From Saccharina japonica (lineage: Eukaryota > Sar > Phaeophyceae > Laminariales > Laminariaceae), in the NCBI GenBank assembly GCA_008828725.1, contig MEHQ01003854.1, positions 968,652-1,032,651 on the forward strand: DNA of 64,000 nucleotides, read 5' to 3'. Within the stretch, counting starts at the first letter, position 1; each line of letters starts with the position of its first letter. A model generated the notes under the pieces. The model searched no databases. It worked only from the letters and a program-made list of their open reading frames with translations, and was not told where the DNA came from. The position numbers and the translations under genes are program-made. Positions 25,477 to 38,050 of the stretch are shown here, piece after piece.

Positions 25477-27129
25477 TATGTATAGGTACCAAATGGACAT
25501 TTTGCCGGAATACTTCCACTTTTCACCTCCAGCCGCGGGTATTTTCTCGCGCTGTCGGCTGCGGGGCACGCAGCGGGGCCGCGTGTACACCACGGCGCAA
25601 GTGCGGGTCCCGGCCGAGGCCCGTGGGGCGTGCTTTGGGCCTTCAAAGTCGCGAATTCTGGCAAATAACTCAGGGGAGACGTTCCGACTTGACACCGCCT
25701 CGCAACTATCATGCAAAACCTATCGTACGACTGGTTTTTAGTCGTTTTTGACCCACCGCATGAACGGAACACACACAGCACGCACCACGTACGAGACAAG
25801 AATAAGGACCACACCGACTTGACATTGAACGAGGCACACATAAAGCGTCGTGCAGCAGTAGTAGTTGATACCACGTTGCATGCGTCTGCTCTCTCTCTGG
25901 GCTGTGTACATGCATGCGCGTTTGATGTAAATCTGCAAATTTGGTCCCAACATTTTTCAATCTACGTGGAGTACACGTACATACACAGATCTACGATGAG
26001 TACCTATGCATGCATATCATAGATAATCTACGTAAAACGATAGGACCGATCAACATGCGGACGAATATTTTAGTACAGCAGTAGTACTACGTACGAGTAC
26101 TGCTGGATGTTACGGGTGCATGTCTAGACCTCAAACAACAAAGCAACCAAGGCGCCACTTATCAAACAGCACAGCAGTCAGCAGAAGAAGCTATATAACA
26201 CGCAGTAGCAGCCGCTGTTTAGATTGTTGCCTTTGTGACGGCTATGGTGTCCAGTATGCGTGCGCAGGACCCGTACCACACAGCTAGCAGGGGAGATCCA
26301 GCAGGTGTAGTTGTGACAGCTATGTACGAATTACCAGGTATAGTATACCGCTGTGTTCTGTCTTTCTTTGTATGGGCGTGTGAAGTGTGTATGTTTGATG
26401 TATCCCATTCCAGCAAACACTCCCCCTGTGATCGCGCAGTACAGCAGCGGTTGAAAACAGCAAAACTGTGGAGGACAGGTTTTGGGGAAAGTTCGTAGAA
26501 TGGTCGTTGCACATGTACCCATGGAAGATACACCAGAAGTGGTATCACATCCGAGTATCTTTACGAGAACGGGAGAACTCGGCATAATAACCGAACCTCC
26601 TTGAAGTCGAGACGGGCCTTGTTTGCCCGCCCGAACCTCACTCGATCTATCTCTTCTCCACGCTGCTAACCCAACGTGGAGGGCTCTCTCCTTGCCCTAA
26701 ATATAAGGAAGAAAACGTGCAGCCCTCGGTAGCGGGTCAAAGCTACAACATCACTTGGGACCTTTGGGATTCTACGACAGTAGGCTTCCATAAAACAGCT
26801 ATTAATAATACCCGTCACGAGTATGGATAACACTTTATACTCGCGAGATTTTGCGCTCCGGGCACCCGGGTACCCAACTGTTCGACGGGTACCCTTAGGC
26901 GAGTACTCGGCTGCTAAACACGCACCAGGGTACTCTGCTCTCCAGCACAACAGCTAGATCTAACTGCTGTGTGTGCTCTGTGTACTCACTCGTTGTGTAT
27001 TGTGTATTGTATGTGCTCTGTGCTATGCTGTCGGTACTGTTCTGTGTGCAGGCACTTTTCTGTTCTATGTGTGATATGTGATATGTGTGCTGCTGTACAG
27101 TATCCTACAACGGCCTGCTCAGTCGGGGT
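25477..27129. other. Intron sequence, no gene recognised
   Basis: Includes a GC-rich segment at 25530-25700 that is open on the - strand but matches no family I know, a TACCAGGTA near 26332, and agcagtagtac-type motifs near 26080. Confidence 0.4.
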
Positions 27130-27725
27130 CATCCATAATGAACAGAAAACGAAACTCACGAGTTGTGACATTAAATCCAAGAATATTTGCGAGTGGTGCG
27201 CGAGTGGGGCCGGGCCGGGCCGGGCGCGTGATACAGTCACCGACCGAATGACGACATAGGCTGTGATGTTTCAATCTCCCGCGCCGCCGGTGTGGCCCTG
27301 CTGGCAAGATGCCAATCTCACAGGTCGTATGCCCGGCCTCGCCCGGATTATCAGAGGGTACTTTGCTTCGTTTTTGTTTGAGACGTGCCGCCTCCTCCTC
27401 GAGGTTTCGCCAGCGCAATGTTATCGTTCGCCAGCGCCCAGCGTTGCTTTGGGGAGCCACTTGCTGTCCGCAATCGGTATAGGCGACAGAGTCAGCTGTA
27501 TGCCCTCATATCTGGTCTTTGGATATACCGTTGGGGTTGCGTGGATTATACACGAAGTACACTTATCAGGCGCATTTACTGCAAAAATGTATTATAATAC
27601 AGTACGAGTAATGTAAAGTCACGACAAAAAGAATGACGCAGAACGTGATTTCGATTTTTTAAGGTTAAAACACTGAATGGCGTCAAGATTCACGAGTTGT
27701 TCTTCGTGAATCTACTCGATATAAC
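27130..27725. mobile_element. Diverged relative of the TTAA-flanked element at 61.3 kb
   Basis: Shares with 61331-62091 an ordered series of segments: a GC-rich gggccgggccgggcgcg block, a cctcgag block, cttgctgtccgcaatcg (ctcgctgtccacaatcg in the other copy), then gataccgttgg.gt. Ends carry tcacgag/ctcgtga-like sequences (27145-27165 and 27690-27725). Too diverged to set its exact limits. Confidence 0.5.
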
Positions 27726-28506
27726 AAATCACCATTCAACACAAATACAGTATTAATAGTAGTATAGGTGCCTGCAGTTAAGAAATAACGTGTCGAGCTC
27801 AGATTGGCACGAACAATAGAAAACTTCGGTTAAAAAACACAGCTCACCAGTGTGGGATCGACTGAAAACCCTACACAAAATAGTTAGATCGACGTCGGAA
27901 ACAAAATAAGTCGTTGAGCCCGGACATCAAACTGAAGAACACTTCTTAACACCGGGAGCCCACTGCTGTACCTCAGATATTACATCATCTATTAATAGTG
28001 ACATTTATTTGTTTTGTATAAGAAATTGTCCTCGCTACGACTACCTCGTACTTTTCCCTTTACACTATACAGCAGTCTATGCAACACAAGTTTGCCCCAA
28101 AAAGGGTCCAAAAAGGGAAGTACGAAGCATGTGCGATCTATTTTCAACTTGCGACACCCCCGGGATTTCAAGTGACCAACATCCCGAAGGGGAACCTTGT
28201 ATTATATACACGATACATACGATATACGATACAGCAAGACGGGCACAGGGTAATAAGCATAAAGGCGGTCGCCAATATTTGATTCGTACGAGTACGCCGT
28301 ACGCCCGTACGCCGTACCTCCTGGTACATAACATACCATCAGGAGCATTTTATATTTGGACAAAATCAACCCGAGAAAGTGGGAGAGGGGGGGGCTATCG
28401 ATAACGCGTTTCGATCTGCTATCCCGCTATCCCCAACTTCCTCAGTAACCCACCCCCTTACTACTCCTGAAAAATACATGGTTTGGGCATAGTGTGCGTG
28501 ACACAC
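27726..28506. other. Intron sequence beside cyclin L exon 1
   Basis: No feature beyond CTATTAATAG at 27989-27998. Confidence 0.35.
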
Positions 28507-28688
28507 CTGAGTAGGATTCCGGCTTCTTGGAGTAGCTCACAACCCCAAATGCGGTGGGCGCATTCCGCTTCCCAGTCCACTTCGTGCTCGCCAGAGGGTG
28601 GATTGTCCAAAATATCAAACGGAAGAATGATGGTTCTATGCCAAGCTTCATCGTCAGGTATCTGGCCTAATGTGGTCGCCACAGCCAT
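28507..28688 (-). CDS. Cyclin L, exon 1 (N-terminus)
   Basis: The ATG at 28688-28686 starts a 60-residue segment beginning MAVATTLGQIPDDEAW and ending RIWGCELLQEAGILLR, where the last Arg codon is completed by exon 2. The pattern of a short polar N-terminus, then xPSxxxxVDxExE, then GCELIQEAGILLRLPQ is characteristic of cyclin L and of no other protein I know, and exon 2 begins precisely with LPQVVM. Donor GTGTGT at 28506. The same Met opens a frame that would stop soon after the donor, so splicing is required. In the gene's direction it lies 15.2 kb upstream of exon 2, an unusually long gap for a housekeeping gene. Confidence 0.82.
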
Positions 28689-30132
28689 GGTCGGCGAGAG
28701 AGAGGTGTCGAGGTAGGCCTACCAGCACCCAGCAGCCAGTGCCCCACGACTGCCTTCTTTTCGATGGTGGAATATGGTGGATGGTGGTGTGGGGGTTTCC
28801 AGAGTATGTTTTTGCATTATTCTCGAAAAACGGTTTCAGGATAAATTATATTTAAAAATCCTCCTCGACTCGTAGCCAATCGTCGTATCGTCGCGTCGTA
28901 TATCATGTCATCTTATACGTGTCATGTGTCGTATCACCTCTGGTCTGCTGGAATGCGGCAGTGTTGGCGCTGGTCTGAATCGGCGAGAAGCACCTGAACT
29001 GCTGTGAATCCCTCCCCTCTTTATGTAGCTCGTCTTATCTCAGTAGCATACGGCAGAAGTAGCTGTGACGTTGGTGTTGTCCGTAGAATGTAGGCCAGCG
29101 GAAGACGATACTATACTGTTGCTGCTGCTGTATAAAAGATACTGGTACGCTGGTACGTACTGGCTGTGCACTGTTATATAAGCACGTTATCTCGCTGCGA
29201 AAGTTGAAAGTTTGGCGGAAGTAATGAATCGGTTGATTCTATGCGGTGGGATATGCCTCTCCTTCGCTGCTGTTCACGGAGGAGAAGCCTGGAGCAGAGG
29301 ACTTTGCTGGGCTGTCGCCGTCTTCTCCTTTATGTGGAGCATGACGAATGACATGTGAGACGTCAATTCAGGCAATTCAGGCTGCATGGATGGAGTACGA
29401 TTTGAACCACAGGTAAGAACACGTGACGTCCCCCAAGCCCCCAAGCCATGCCCTGGACCTAAAAGTATATATATGTGTTCGTTCTTCTGCTCGACTCGCA
29501 ATCCGGGAAGGGGGTTTGGTAAAGCGACCAGCTGCATCTTTTAGCACTATACGAGTACTCGTACTCGTAGTCTGTAGGTTTCTATCTACTGTAGCACTTT
29601 TTTACTGTATGTACGGTATACACGGAGGATCCATACTGTACGGTATGTAATGGTGTGCCTTTTGGTATGAGAAATATAGAACAACCGTATGTATGCAGAG
29701 TTGGATACGATCTTGTCCCCTTATATCGTACTTCGTACGTATACGAGTATGCATATACTATGTATATGGTATACGTAGCATATACTATGTATATGGTATA
29801 CGTAGGATCTGTATCCTAACGGATAGGCAGGCGTAAGGCGTACACAGATCAGAACATCTGTGATCTGATTAGACACGATTTAGTTGTGGTACGTACTGGG
29901 TGTACCTGCATTGAAGTAGTATCACGTCAGTATTGGCGGGGCATTTGTAGTGGGAACTTGAGGTGGTGGATCCTATACTTGCCAGTACGTGGGAGCCGGT
30001 CATGCTAGAGAGCATGACCTCCCTCCCCCACCCCACCCCCACCCCTCTCACTCTGTCAGCTTGACCCTTCAAGCTCTCACGCATTTAATATGAGAACATC
30101 TGTCTTCCACTTGGATGAGCCCTGATTCTGAT
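28689..30132. other. Upstream region of cyclin L, no gene
   Basis: Presumed promoter side of cyclin L. No convincing core promoter can be fixed. Contains GTAC-rich near-palindromes and a 27-bp tandem duplication at 29752-29805. Confidence 0.35.
29752..29805. repeat. 27-bp perfect tandem duplication
   Basis: Two copies of a unit containing catatactatgtatatggta followed by tacgtag. Confidence 0.85.
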
Positions 30133-30278
30133 GTACATTATTTGACTTTTTCGTGGCACGTGTCGCGACACGTGTCGCGGCGAGTGTCGCGGCGAGTGTC
30201 GCTAACCCTAACCCTAACCCCAACCCCAACCCTACGTGCTGCGGCATGTCGCGACCACGAAAAAGTCAAATAATGTAC
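30133..30278. repeat. Hairpin element enclosing telomere-like repeats
   Basis: A perfect 24-bp inverted repeat (30133-30156 and 30255-30278; core gtacattatttgac, ending ttttcgtgg) encloses about 100 bp. The inside holds cgcgacacgtgtcgcg palindromes with repeated gcggcgagtgtc and then ctaaccctaaccctaacccc (30204-30234), i.e. about three CCCTAA units passing into degenerate CCCCAA units. No target duplication is evident. Confidence 0.75.
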
Positions 30279-30290
30279 GAGGTAGATCCG

Positions 30291-30401
30291 TGACTATAGC
30301 GGGCACCCGCACTATATAAATCCGGGCCTGAATAGTGCGGGTAGGCGCACTATTCAGGGTTTTCAAAACCCTCAATAGTGCGGGTAGGCGCACTATTCGC
30401 G
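30291..30401. repeat. Cluster of three or four consecutive hairpins
   Basis: Two near-identical stems GAATAGTGCG..CGCACTATTC with loop ggtagg, one tatagcggg..cccgcactata stem before them, and a short agggttttcaaaaccct stem between. All use the ATAGTGCG/CGCACTAT arms. It could be DNA palindromes or a structured RNA; nothing nearby tells which. Confidence 0.65.
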
Positions 30402-30815
30402 ATACCTCTGGGTTTCAGCATTAATAAGACGTAATAGTCAACAACGAGGGATACTGTGTGCAGGTGGCACCGTACTCGTAGTGCATGTACAGTAACAAGC
30501 GAGAGGTATGGAGGAAGATGTAGTATATCTACAGGTAGAAGCCTGCGTACGTTCGCGGGTGAGAAGAGAACGGCGTGTTGCAAATACTTCACAGCGGTAA
30601 AAACCTGCACAGAGATGACAGAGTTTTAGGTCCATAATATGTTACGCAATATACGCTGAGTGTACCGAAAGCAGTGATGATGGAGATTGAGTTTGAATTG
30701 CCCTGAACATGTTACAATACATTGGTTTAATGTTTTCTTTTTTTTCAATCAAGATTGAATTGGCCATTTTGGCGGCCGATCTTTCAATCGAGAATCAGAA
30801 TCGAAGATTAATCAA

Positions 30816-31442
30816 GGGCAGCGGCCAAAACAAGGTATACCTGGTCCGTTTGCGGCCAATAACAGGTACATACTTAAAATCAAGTCAAAAACGCACTCCA
30901 CGTGCCCTGCCATTGGTCCGAAACTCGTTGTACCGGTTTTTGCCGCTTTAAAACCCAGGTATACCTGATTTTGTCTACTCTGCTTGACTTTCACCTTTTT
31001 TTTGTCGTTTTTAAGCCAATCAGAAGCCCTTCGTAAATCCACCCTATGCCCCCTATACAAATGCCGACGTACGCGGAGACCCCCTTGTCCCTTCGCACCT
31101 CGAACTACATGCCACTCGAGCGACACACACATATATCTGCCTGCACACCTCCGCCGAAATAATACGAGATAGAAGGCTCCCCTTCGGGATTGTGGTTGAC
31201 TTGGAATACCAGGGGTGTCGCAAGCTGAGAAGGGAACATACAGCAGCAGGCGTTCGTTCCTCGTACTATTAATAGCAGCTACTCGTATACGTAGCGACCG
31301 GGCGAGCACGAAGAACATGAAAAAACTCTACTTTTCGTTGCAAGGAACGACAGGTTCGTGGGGTGCGTTTTAAACTTGATTTTAGTATGTACCTGTTTTT
31401 GGCCCCGAACGGACCAGGTGTACCTGTTTTTGGCCGCTGCCC
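30816..31442. mobile_element. MULE-like non-autonomous DNA transposon, copy 1
   Basis: A 627-bp element starting GGGCAGCGGCC and ending GGCCGCTGCCC, with imperfect terminal inverted repeats of roughly 80-90 bp. It is flanked on both sides by the 9-bp ATTAATCAA (30807-30815 and 31443-31451), a target-site duplication of the length known for Mutator-like elements. It has no transposase. The interior matches copy 2 (46241-46872) closely in the same orientation. An exact CTATTAATAG lies inside at 31266-31275. Confidence 0.85.
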
Positions 31443-31451
31443 ATTAATCAA

Positions 31452-33907
31452 TTAAATTCTCAATCTCGATCTTGTGTACTCCCCGCAAAATGATGCCTTT
31501 TACCGTAACACTTAAAACCCTTAATGTAACGCGCCACCGTGTCCCCGTACCCCACAAAAAATCACAACAACACAAAAGCAGGAAATGAGCGACGAACGTA
31601 AACAATAGACAGGCAAATAAAGAGGTCATTTGATGGCCTACTTTTAGCTTTTGGCCCGTCAAACCGCCCTAGACTTAGTATAATACTACGTACTGTAGTA
31701 TTAGCGTGGAGAGTTTTTTTACGCAACAGGTAGGTGTAAGAGTGCCGTCACGGGTGCCGCCAATCGACAGCAACAACACCACATTCCGACATTCGGGGCA
31801 CAAACTACTTGGAATTAGTGTCGAATAGTGTTTGCAGTAGTAAAATAGGGTCATGTGAAGCTCGGTCGCAGTACCGCACTGCTGTACACATTTCCATGAC
31901 ATATCGAGCATGCATGCTGCAACTCGTGCAGTATGCGACAGATGTTAAGAATATGATAATTAAGGATTTTATATTGAGATTTTGGGGGGGTGGAAATATT
32001 GCGACCTCTTTGTACTGAGAATAGTGTGGAACACACCCAGTCTTACGTAAGAATTCCAGTCCGGCCAAAACTAAGAGATTTTTTTACATATTATTATGTC
32101 GCGTACTGCGCGCTACTTGAGTCGTCTATGGCTTGCTGAATTGTTGAATTTTGAGCATCCAGCAGCACACATGTCGTATAATACAGGAGCTACGGGCACA
32201 AAGCATCAAAACCGCTTGAAAATTGGCGAGATGAAGGTTGAGAACAACGGGCAAAAAATACACAACGTTGAACTACACATATTTCATACACTTCGGTCGG
32301 TTTCTTATATTCTACTGTGGTAGTGAGTAAACGGTATCTTCAGTATTGCACTTGGATTTATCGCCGCAACAGTTTTTGGGCGCTGCGCCTTGGATACCCC
32401 ATGCTCCGCAGCCCCCCGGTTGCCCTCTTTACCCACCATGAAACGGGTTCGTAACGCCTTTGGCAAAAACCGCCCATGAACAACTATATCGGTGGTCTTA
32501 TTGTATTAGTCTGTAGTCTGCAGTGTACGATATTCTAGGTATACGAAGCTACGTTTTCCGATGGAAGTGTGAAATAGCGCTCTTGCTGTTCGTCTTTGCT
32601 CTGGTTGGTGTATGAATGGTGGCTACCGTTGGATTCGCAGTTGAACCCTGGTCTCGTTTCACCCACCTAACATGCGTATTAATAGTGATTTATTGTACTA
32701 GGTATATTGTAATACAGTTTTTTTCATGGTTTTGTTCATTGAGGTCTTTCTTTGCCCCGCTGTTAAGCGGCAGTATAAAAAATTGTAGTTGAATGCATCC
32801 AGCGTGACCAACGATCGCACAGCAAACCTTTCGGCCTTATCTATCGTCGTCCTCTGTCGCTGTACAGGGCTGTACAGGCTGGAGACCGAAACGAATTCGA
32901 CCGTGACACAGATGGTGTGCGTGCACACGGGGTGTTCTCTCTAAGCGGCTCTTTGGAACTCCCGGCAAATGGAACAGGGTGTGTTTGCTGCTACTCGAGT
33001 TGTTCTTGTAGCCACAAGTTCAGTCGTTCCGCAGCGTCTTGCCCAAGCCCATGCTGCATTAAAATGGTTTTCGTATCGACAAGCTGGTAGTTTGTATCGT
33101 GCGAGTGTAGATGGAATCGGTTGAGAGAAGATAATTGCCACAAGGTATAGTGGAGACAGGAGGTCGCGATCTCGAGAGATTGAGCTTTGTTTGATTTTCA
33201 CCTGCCAGAAAATGACCAAGCCTACAGCAGTAATTCTGAGGTCACATCCACCGCCAGGACATGTGGTGTACGACAGGCAAGGGCGGCAGCTGTGTGCTGC
33301 GTTCACCAGAAAATACTCGATGTAGAGGGGGGTGTTTCCCTCGCCCCTTTCGGAGAGAAGCTGGCCCTTCTGGTAGGTTTGGTAGATATGAACCGTAGAT
33401 ATTTCTGCACGGTCATCCAGCGAAATGTGTATCACTGTGCTTACTGTAGTACAGAAGTAACCGACTGCTGGTTTATGTTTGCGGTGCAGCAAATCGCTAA
33501 ACTAAAAACTCCCGCAAAGTTTGTTTGTCGTAGCGTTCCGCCACACAGGGTGAATATGTGTACCGATGTATAAGCAGGATATGGAGGTTCGCGCAAGCTG
33601 GTAGTATGCGAAAACATTATAACGAACTCGCAGTACGCACTGCCCATTTCGAGTATGATATGCAGCCGACAATTACAGTTGAAATAGCTCGTATGTACAT
33701 GCCCATGAAATGGTCTTGGGCCCAAATTAGTTCTAGGATCATTGGTATCATCAGGCGGGCTATTTGATGTTAGATATACGATGAGATGTAACATGTAGCA
33801 CCCACGCGACCGATCTGTTTTTGGAAACGGGGCCTCCGAAAATAATCAATAGTTGGGTCCGTGTCACATTTGCATCCGCAGCCGCCGCATCCCACTTTGC
33901 TGTATCA
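31452..33907. other. No recognised gene
   Basis: Open frames of up to about 180 codons exist (for example 32941-33492 on - and 33187-33573 on +) but overlap each other and show no domain. Not called as genes. Confidence 0.4.
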
Positions 33908-35242
33908 CTACTCTCCGCGCCATGCCATTTCCGCATTAAAAAAATCCGCCCCGTCCTCGACCACTTGAAACCGCCGGCCGGCCTTCTGTGCGGCCTTGCG
34001 CCGCCCTTGTGGCCTGATGCCGGACGTCTTGAGGTCCTCCTCGAGGCGCCCCATCCAACCCTTCTCCTGTCCAAATGAGTAGTCCTTACCACCGACCATC
34101 TCCCCAAACATCACCCTCCTCGGCAGTCGCTCCCCTCCAATGCGTGCCACGAAACCAGCGAACAATATTCTCGGTCTGCACACCGTCGTTTCAATGCTCT
34201 TGGAGTCTGTCTTGACAAGCGCGTGGGCGTAGGATATAATGTGTTTTTTGTGCTTCCGTTTCCGCCAGACGAGGCATAGAAGGAGTATGCCGTGATGGAC
34301 CTTCTGTAGCCCGGCGTAATCAGCTGGTTTCGGACTCCACGTGATGCACCCGTACAGCGTCGTCTCGAGTACCCCAGCTTTCAGCGGCCGCACCTTTAAC
34401 CGTAGGCGCACACCCGGGCGGTCATAGACTTCCATCATATACCGCCCGAAGCACACCCATGCCCTCTGAAGCCGGCGCGTTACCTCAACACTAAGATCCC
34501 GGCTCGCGCTGACCGCCCCACCCAAGTACACAAACTCGTCCGTTAGTTGGTACACCTGGCCCGTTGCAGTGACGTTGAACGACACGATACCCCCATCTTT
34601 CGTTTGCAGGCACATGGTTTCCGTCTTGGTCTCCGATACCGTAAGTCCGAACGCCTCACACGCAGTCACGATCACCGTCATCATCCTCTCCAACCCTCAT
34701 GGTGATCGCGATACAATGTCCGCGTCGTGAGCGTACAGCATTCCCCACAACGTATAGGCCTCCCCCCCCCTCCCCCGTTGGCTTTGCTAGCCCGTGCCTT
34801 CCCCCTCTTTTTTTTCTCCCCCTCCTCCTTCTTTCGTTGGAGTTTTACCATGCTTTCCATGATGGCGGCATCAGCGGTGAAGCGTTTCTCGGCCACGCGC
34901 AGCACCGCCGTGGAAAACACTTTGAACAACAATGGCGCGAGGACACACCCTTGCCGAAGACCCTGCTCAACGTCGAACATATCCGAGCACTCAGCATCGT
35001 CCAACCGCACGCATGCTCGCATGCCGTCGTGGAATTGGCGGATGACGGCAAGCATTCTCGGTGGCACGCCAAAGCGAAATAGCACAGTCCACAGGAGGGT
35101 TCGGTCGACGGAGTCATAGACTTTGGTGAGGTCGATAAAACACATGAACAGCGAGCGGGGTGTCCTTTTTTCTCGCCAGTTCCTGCAGGCAACGCACCAC
35201 GAACATCATGTCGACCGACGAGCGCTGGGGTCTAAAGCCTCA
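33908..35242 (-). pseudogene. Dead 5'-truncated LINE reverse transcriptase
   Basis: Homologous to the LINE at 2-5.6 kb: reads [20 protein letters not shown], then after a frameshift [34 protein letters not shown], a Lys-rich insertion, then after another shift MTVIVTACEAFGLTVSETKT, YLGGAV, TLYGCITW and VMFGEMVGGKD, ending at TGA/TAA-bounded 33908. The catalytic YADD is YAHD (- strand near 34728), followed two lines later by an in-frame TGA. At least two frameshifts, a lost catalytic Asp and a missing 5' half make it inactive. It stops abruptly near 35242, as expected for a 5'-truncated insertion. Confidence 0.85.
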
Positions 35243-35560
35243 CTGCTTGTATACATCTGTACAAGTACTGTCCATATGTTTCTAACAAGTACCAGCAGGT
35301 ACCAACCTACCCGGCACCCTGAGCCCTGAGGTACCTGCTGGTTATGTGTTTTGCTCGTTCCGCTGTTCATACACATAATAATGGATGCCTGCTTTTGCAG
35401 GGCCCCCTCCAGCACCGGGTATACTGGCTATGTATATGACATAACAACCATTGACCTCACGAGCAAGAAAACAGCAAACAGATTGCCAGTGAGACATCGG
35501 CGAACTATTCATACTTGGGTTTTGTAGCCTACGTGTTCTCTCCAGAATCAGCACGAAACC

Positions 35561-35810
35561 TGTAGGTTTCCGCAGGAAATTGGCATTTGTGAAGTGGTTT
35601 GAATTCGAGCATCGGAACAACATTTGCAATTAGGCCGGCGGTTGAGCACGCCGCAAGCGCCCAGGTTTTAGTCGGCCTAAGACAGCGAAGGCATCGAGCT
35701 ACGAGAGTACGGAGTACACGGAGGACAGCGCTGGCTCTTCTTTAGTCGTAGCTGGTCTTGGCATTGGGGGTATCGTGACTTCTGCGTGGTAGAAGACAAC
35801 GACACAAGTT
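35561..35810. repeat. 250-bp direct repeat, left copy
   Basis: Begins tgtaggtttccgcaggaaa and ends gaagacaacgacacaagtt; about 85-90 percent identical by eye to 40740-41001, in the same orientation and about 5 kb away. LTR-like in size and layout, but no PBS, polypurine tract or coding region supports a retrotransposon. Confidence 0.75.
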
Positions 35811-38050
35811 ACCCCCTCCCGCGTACGTCGTCAGTACCGACATCGCGGGAGGCTCATTCAATTTCCGGTACAGATTCAGTGGGGCCGTCCACCCCTTCAC
35901 CCTTCAGTACACGCATCGCAGAAGGCTCAGTCAGATTTCATACACAGAAAAAGAGTTATACCCCACGTTGCACATGAGCAAGCGGGCCAGTTACTCCACT
36001 TCCGCAAAAGTTACTATTAATAGTACACGATAAAACAAGGAACGTGTTTTGAACAGAGGGCCGGATCCCCCACTTCACTGGCAATCGGTCAGTGTCGAAA
36101 GTGTTTGCCGAAGGTTCATTCATTTCCGGAGGCAGGGCGTGATCAGAGGGCCAGTTACCCCTCTTCAGAGTTAAGAGAAGGTTCATCCCTCGCCGCTGCT
36201 TGAGTTCGAGGGCCAGTTACCCCCTCCCGCGTACATCGTCAGTTCCGAATTCGCGGGAGGCTCATTCAGTTTCCAGAGCAGATTCAGTGAGGCCGTCCAC
36301 CCCCTCAGTACACGCATCGCAGAATACTCATTCAGATTTCATACGTACACAGAAACAGGAACAGTATCACGCACATGAGTACGCCGGCCAATTTCACTCA
36401 TCTTGAACGAGCCACTAGTACACGACAAAAGGGGCTTGTTGGAACAGAAGACCAGATCCCCCACTTCATTGAGACTCGGTCAGTGCCGCAAGGTTTTGTT
36501 GCAGGTTTGTTTATCTCCGGAGGTAGGGCAGGAACAGAGGACCAGTTACCCCTGTTTAGTTTAAGAGGAAGTTCACACCCTGCCACTGCTTGAGTCCGAG
36601 GGCTACTTACCCCCCTCCGCCCGCGTCGTCAGTACCGATTTGGCGGGAGGCTCATTCAGTGTCAGGTGCAGATTCAGCGGGGACGTCCGCCCCTGCCGTG
36701 CATGCACCGCAGTAGGCCCATTCAAATTTCGGAACCGGTATCAGACGCAGATCCAGAATCAGATCCCGAATCGAAGGGGCCGTCCACCCCACTTTTTCCG
36801 AGTCGCACACGAATACGAGGGCCAGATATCCCATCTCCGCGTCAGCCGCTAGTTCACGCAGAAATGGGACTTGCTTGATCAGGGGGCCAGATGCCCCACG
36901 GCATCAGTAATCAGTCACTGACGGAAGTGTCTGCCGAAGATTTCCTACTTTTAACAAGGCAGGGCGGTTGGACACAGAGCTAGTTACCTCCTTCAGACGG
37001 GAGAAGGCTCACACCCTGCCGCTGTTTGAGTACGAGGGCCAGGTACCCTTTTCCACTGTGTCGTCAGTACCGGCCCCGTGGGAGGCTCATTAAGGTTTCG
37101 ATGTAGACTCAGCGGGGCCATCTACCTTTTGAGTACACATCAGCGCAAGAGGCTCGTTCAGATTCAGAATCAGACGCAGACGCAGATCTAAAGCCAGACT
37201 CGAAGGAACTGCCCATTTCACGGTTTTCGCATTGAAAATACATAAATAAAGTAGTACGAGGGCCAGATCCCCCACTTAGTGGTACCCCGTCACCCTCGAA
37301 GTTTGCCGAAGTTTCAATCATTTCAGAAGGCGGGGCGCGAACAGAGAACCGGTTTACCTCCTGCAGGCAGGAGAAGGTTCACACGCCGCCGCGCTCAGAG
37401 TACGAGAGTCCGTTATCACCTTCCGCGCGGGGTGTCAGTACCGACTTCGCCAGAGGCTCATTCAGTTTCGTACCGCAGGTTCAGACGTACCGCAGAAGCC
37501 TCATTCAGACCCAGACGCAGATCCAGACTCAGGTTCAGACCCAGATCAGATGCAGAGGCCGGGGGGTCGTTCACCTCAGCCTTGCCGTGTCATACAGACC
37601 CGCGAAAACAGACCAGCCGTGCGGGATCCAACTACGAAGGTTCACACTGGCGTCGCCGCGTGATTACGAAGGCCAGATCACTCCCTCCCGCGACAGTCGT
37701 CAGGAACGATTCCGCAAACGACTCATTCAGATTCATGTTCAGAGGCACAGGGCCCACCAAACCCCTCGGGCCTTCCAATTACTGTGACCGCCCGTACCGT
37801 GAAACCAGTGTAGAGCGCCTGGCACCTCATCGCATGCTACTCGGTCAGCGCAGAGGGCGCCGTAGTTTCGTGGCAGTAGGCCAGGCGAGAACCGTGGGAC
37901 GGATGCCCTCGTTTAGACGGAGATTCGCACCGGTACCACCGCTGGAGTAAGAGGGCCGGCCGCCCTACCGTCGTGCGGGTCGGCAGCACCGATCCCGCGG
38001 AAGGCTTACACCTTCCGTGCTACAGACGAAGCTACCCGCGTAGTACCATC
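35811..38050. repeat. Degenerate tandem array with 260-430 bp units
   Basis: Seven units can be marked by a phrase of the form cgtcgtcagtaccga.....ggaggctcattcag, at about 35825, 36233, 36624, 37058, 37430, 37694 and 37970. Each unit also carries gagggccag.taccccc and ggggccgtccaccc blocks. The units stay partly open in one frame (variants of GGSFSF and AVHP), so an old repeated coding sequence is possible, but stops and shifts occur in most units. Confidence 0.7.

Larger units (their letters stand above)
13293..28506 (-). other. Giant intron of cyclin L, 15.2 kb
   Basis: The donor on the - strand is CTACTCAG|GTGTGT at 28507/28506 and the acceptor is GCTGAAG|GTTGCC at 13294/13293. The two exons join within one Arg codon and restore the continuous family motif GILLR-LPQVVM. 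The interval holds a TACTCGGAGTA repeat, GC-rich repeat units, a hairpin MITE, a 42-bp satellite in two blocks and a 2.6-kb foldback element. No other gene on either strand was recognised in it. Confidence 0.75.

Noticed and set aside
32941..33573. Overlapping open frames of 183 codons (-) and 128 codons (+)
   Set aside because: No domain, no family resemblance, and both strands are open over the same DNA; not enough to call a gene.
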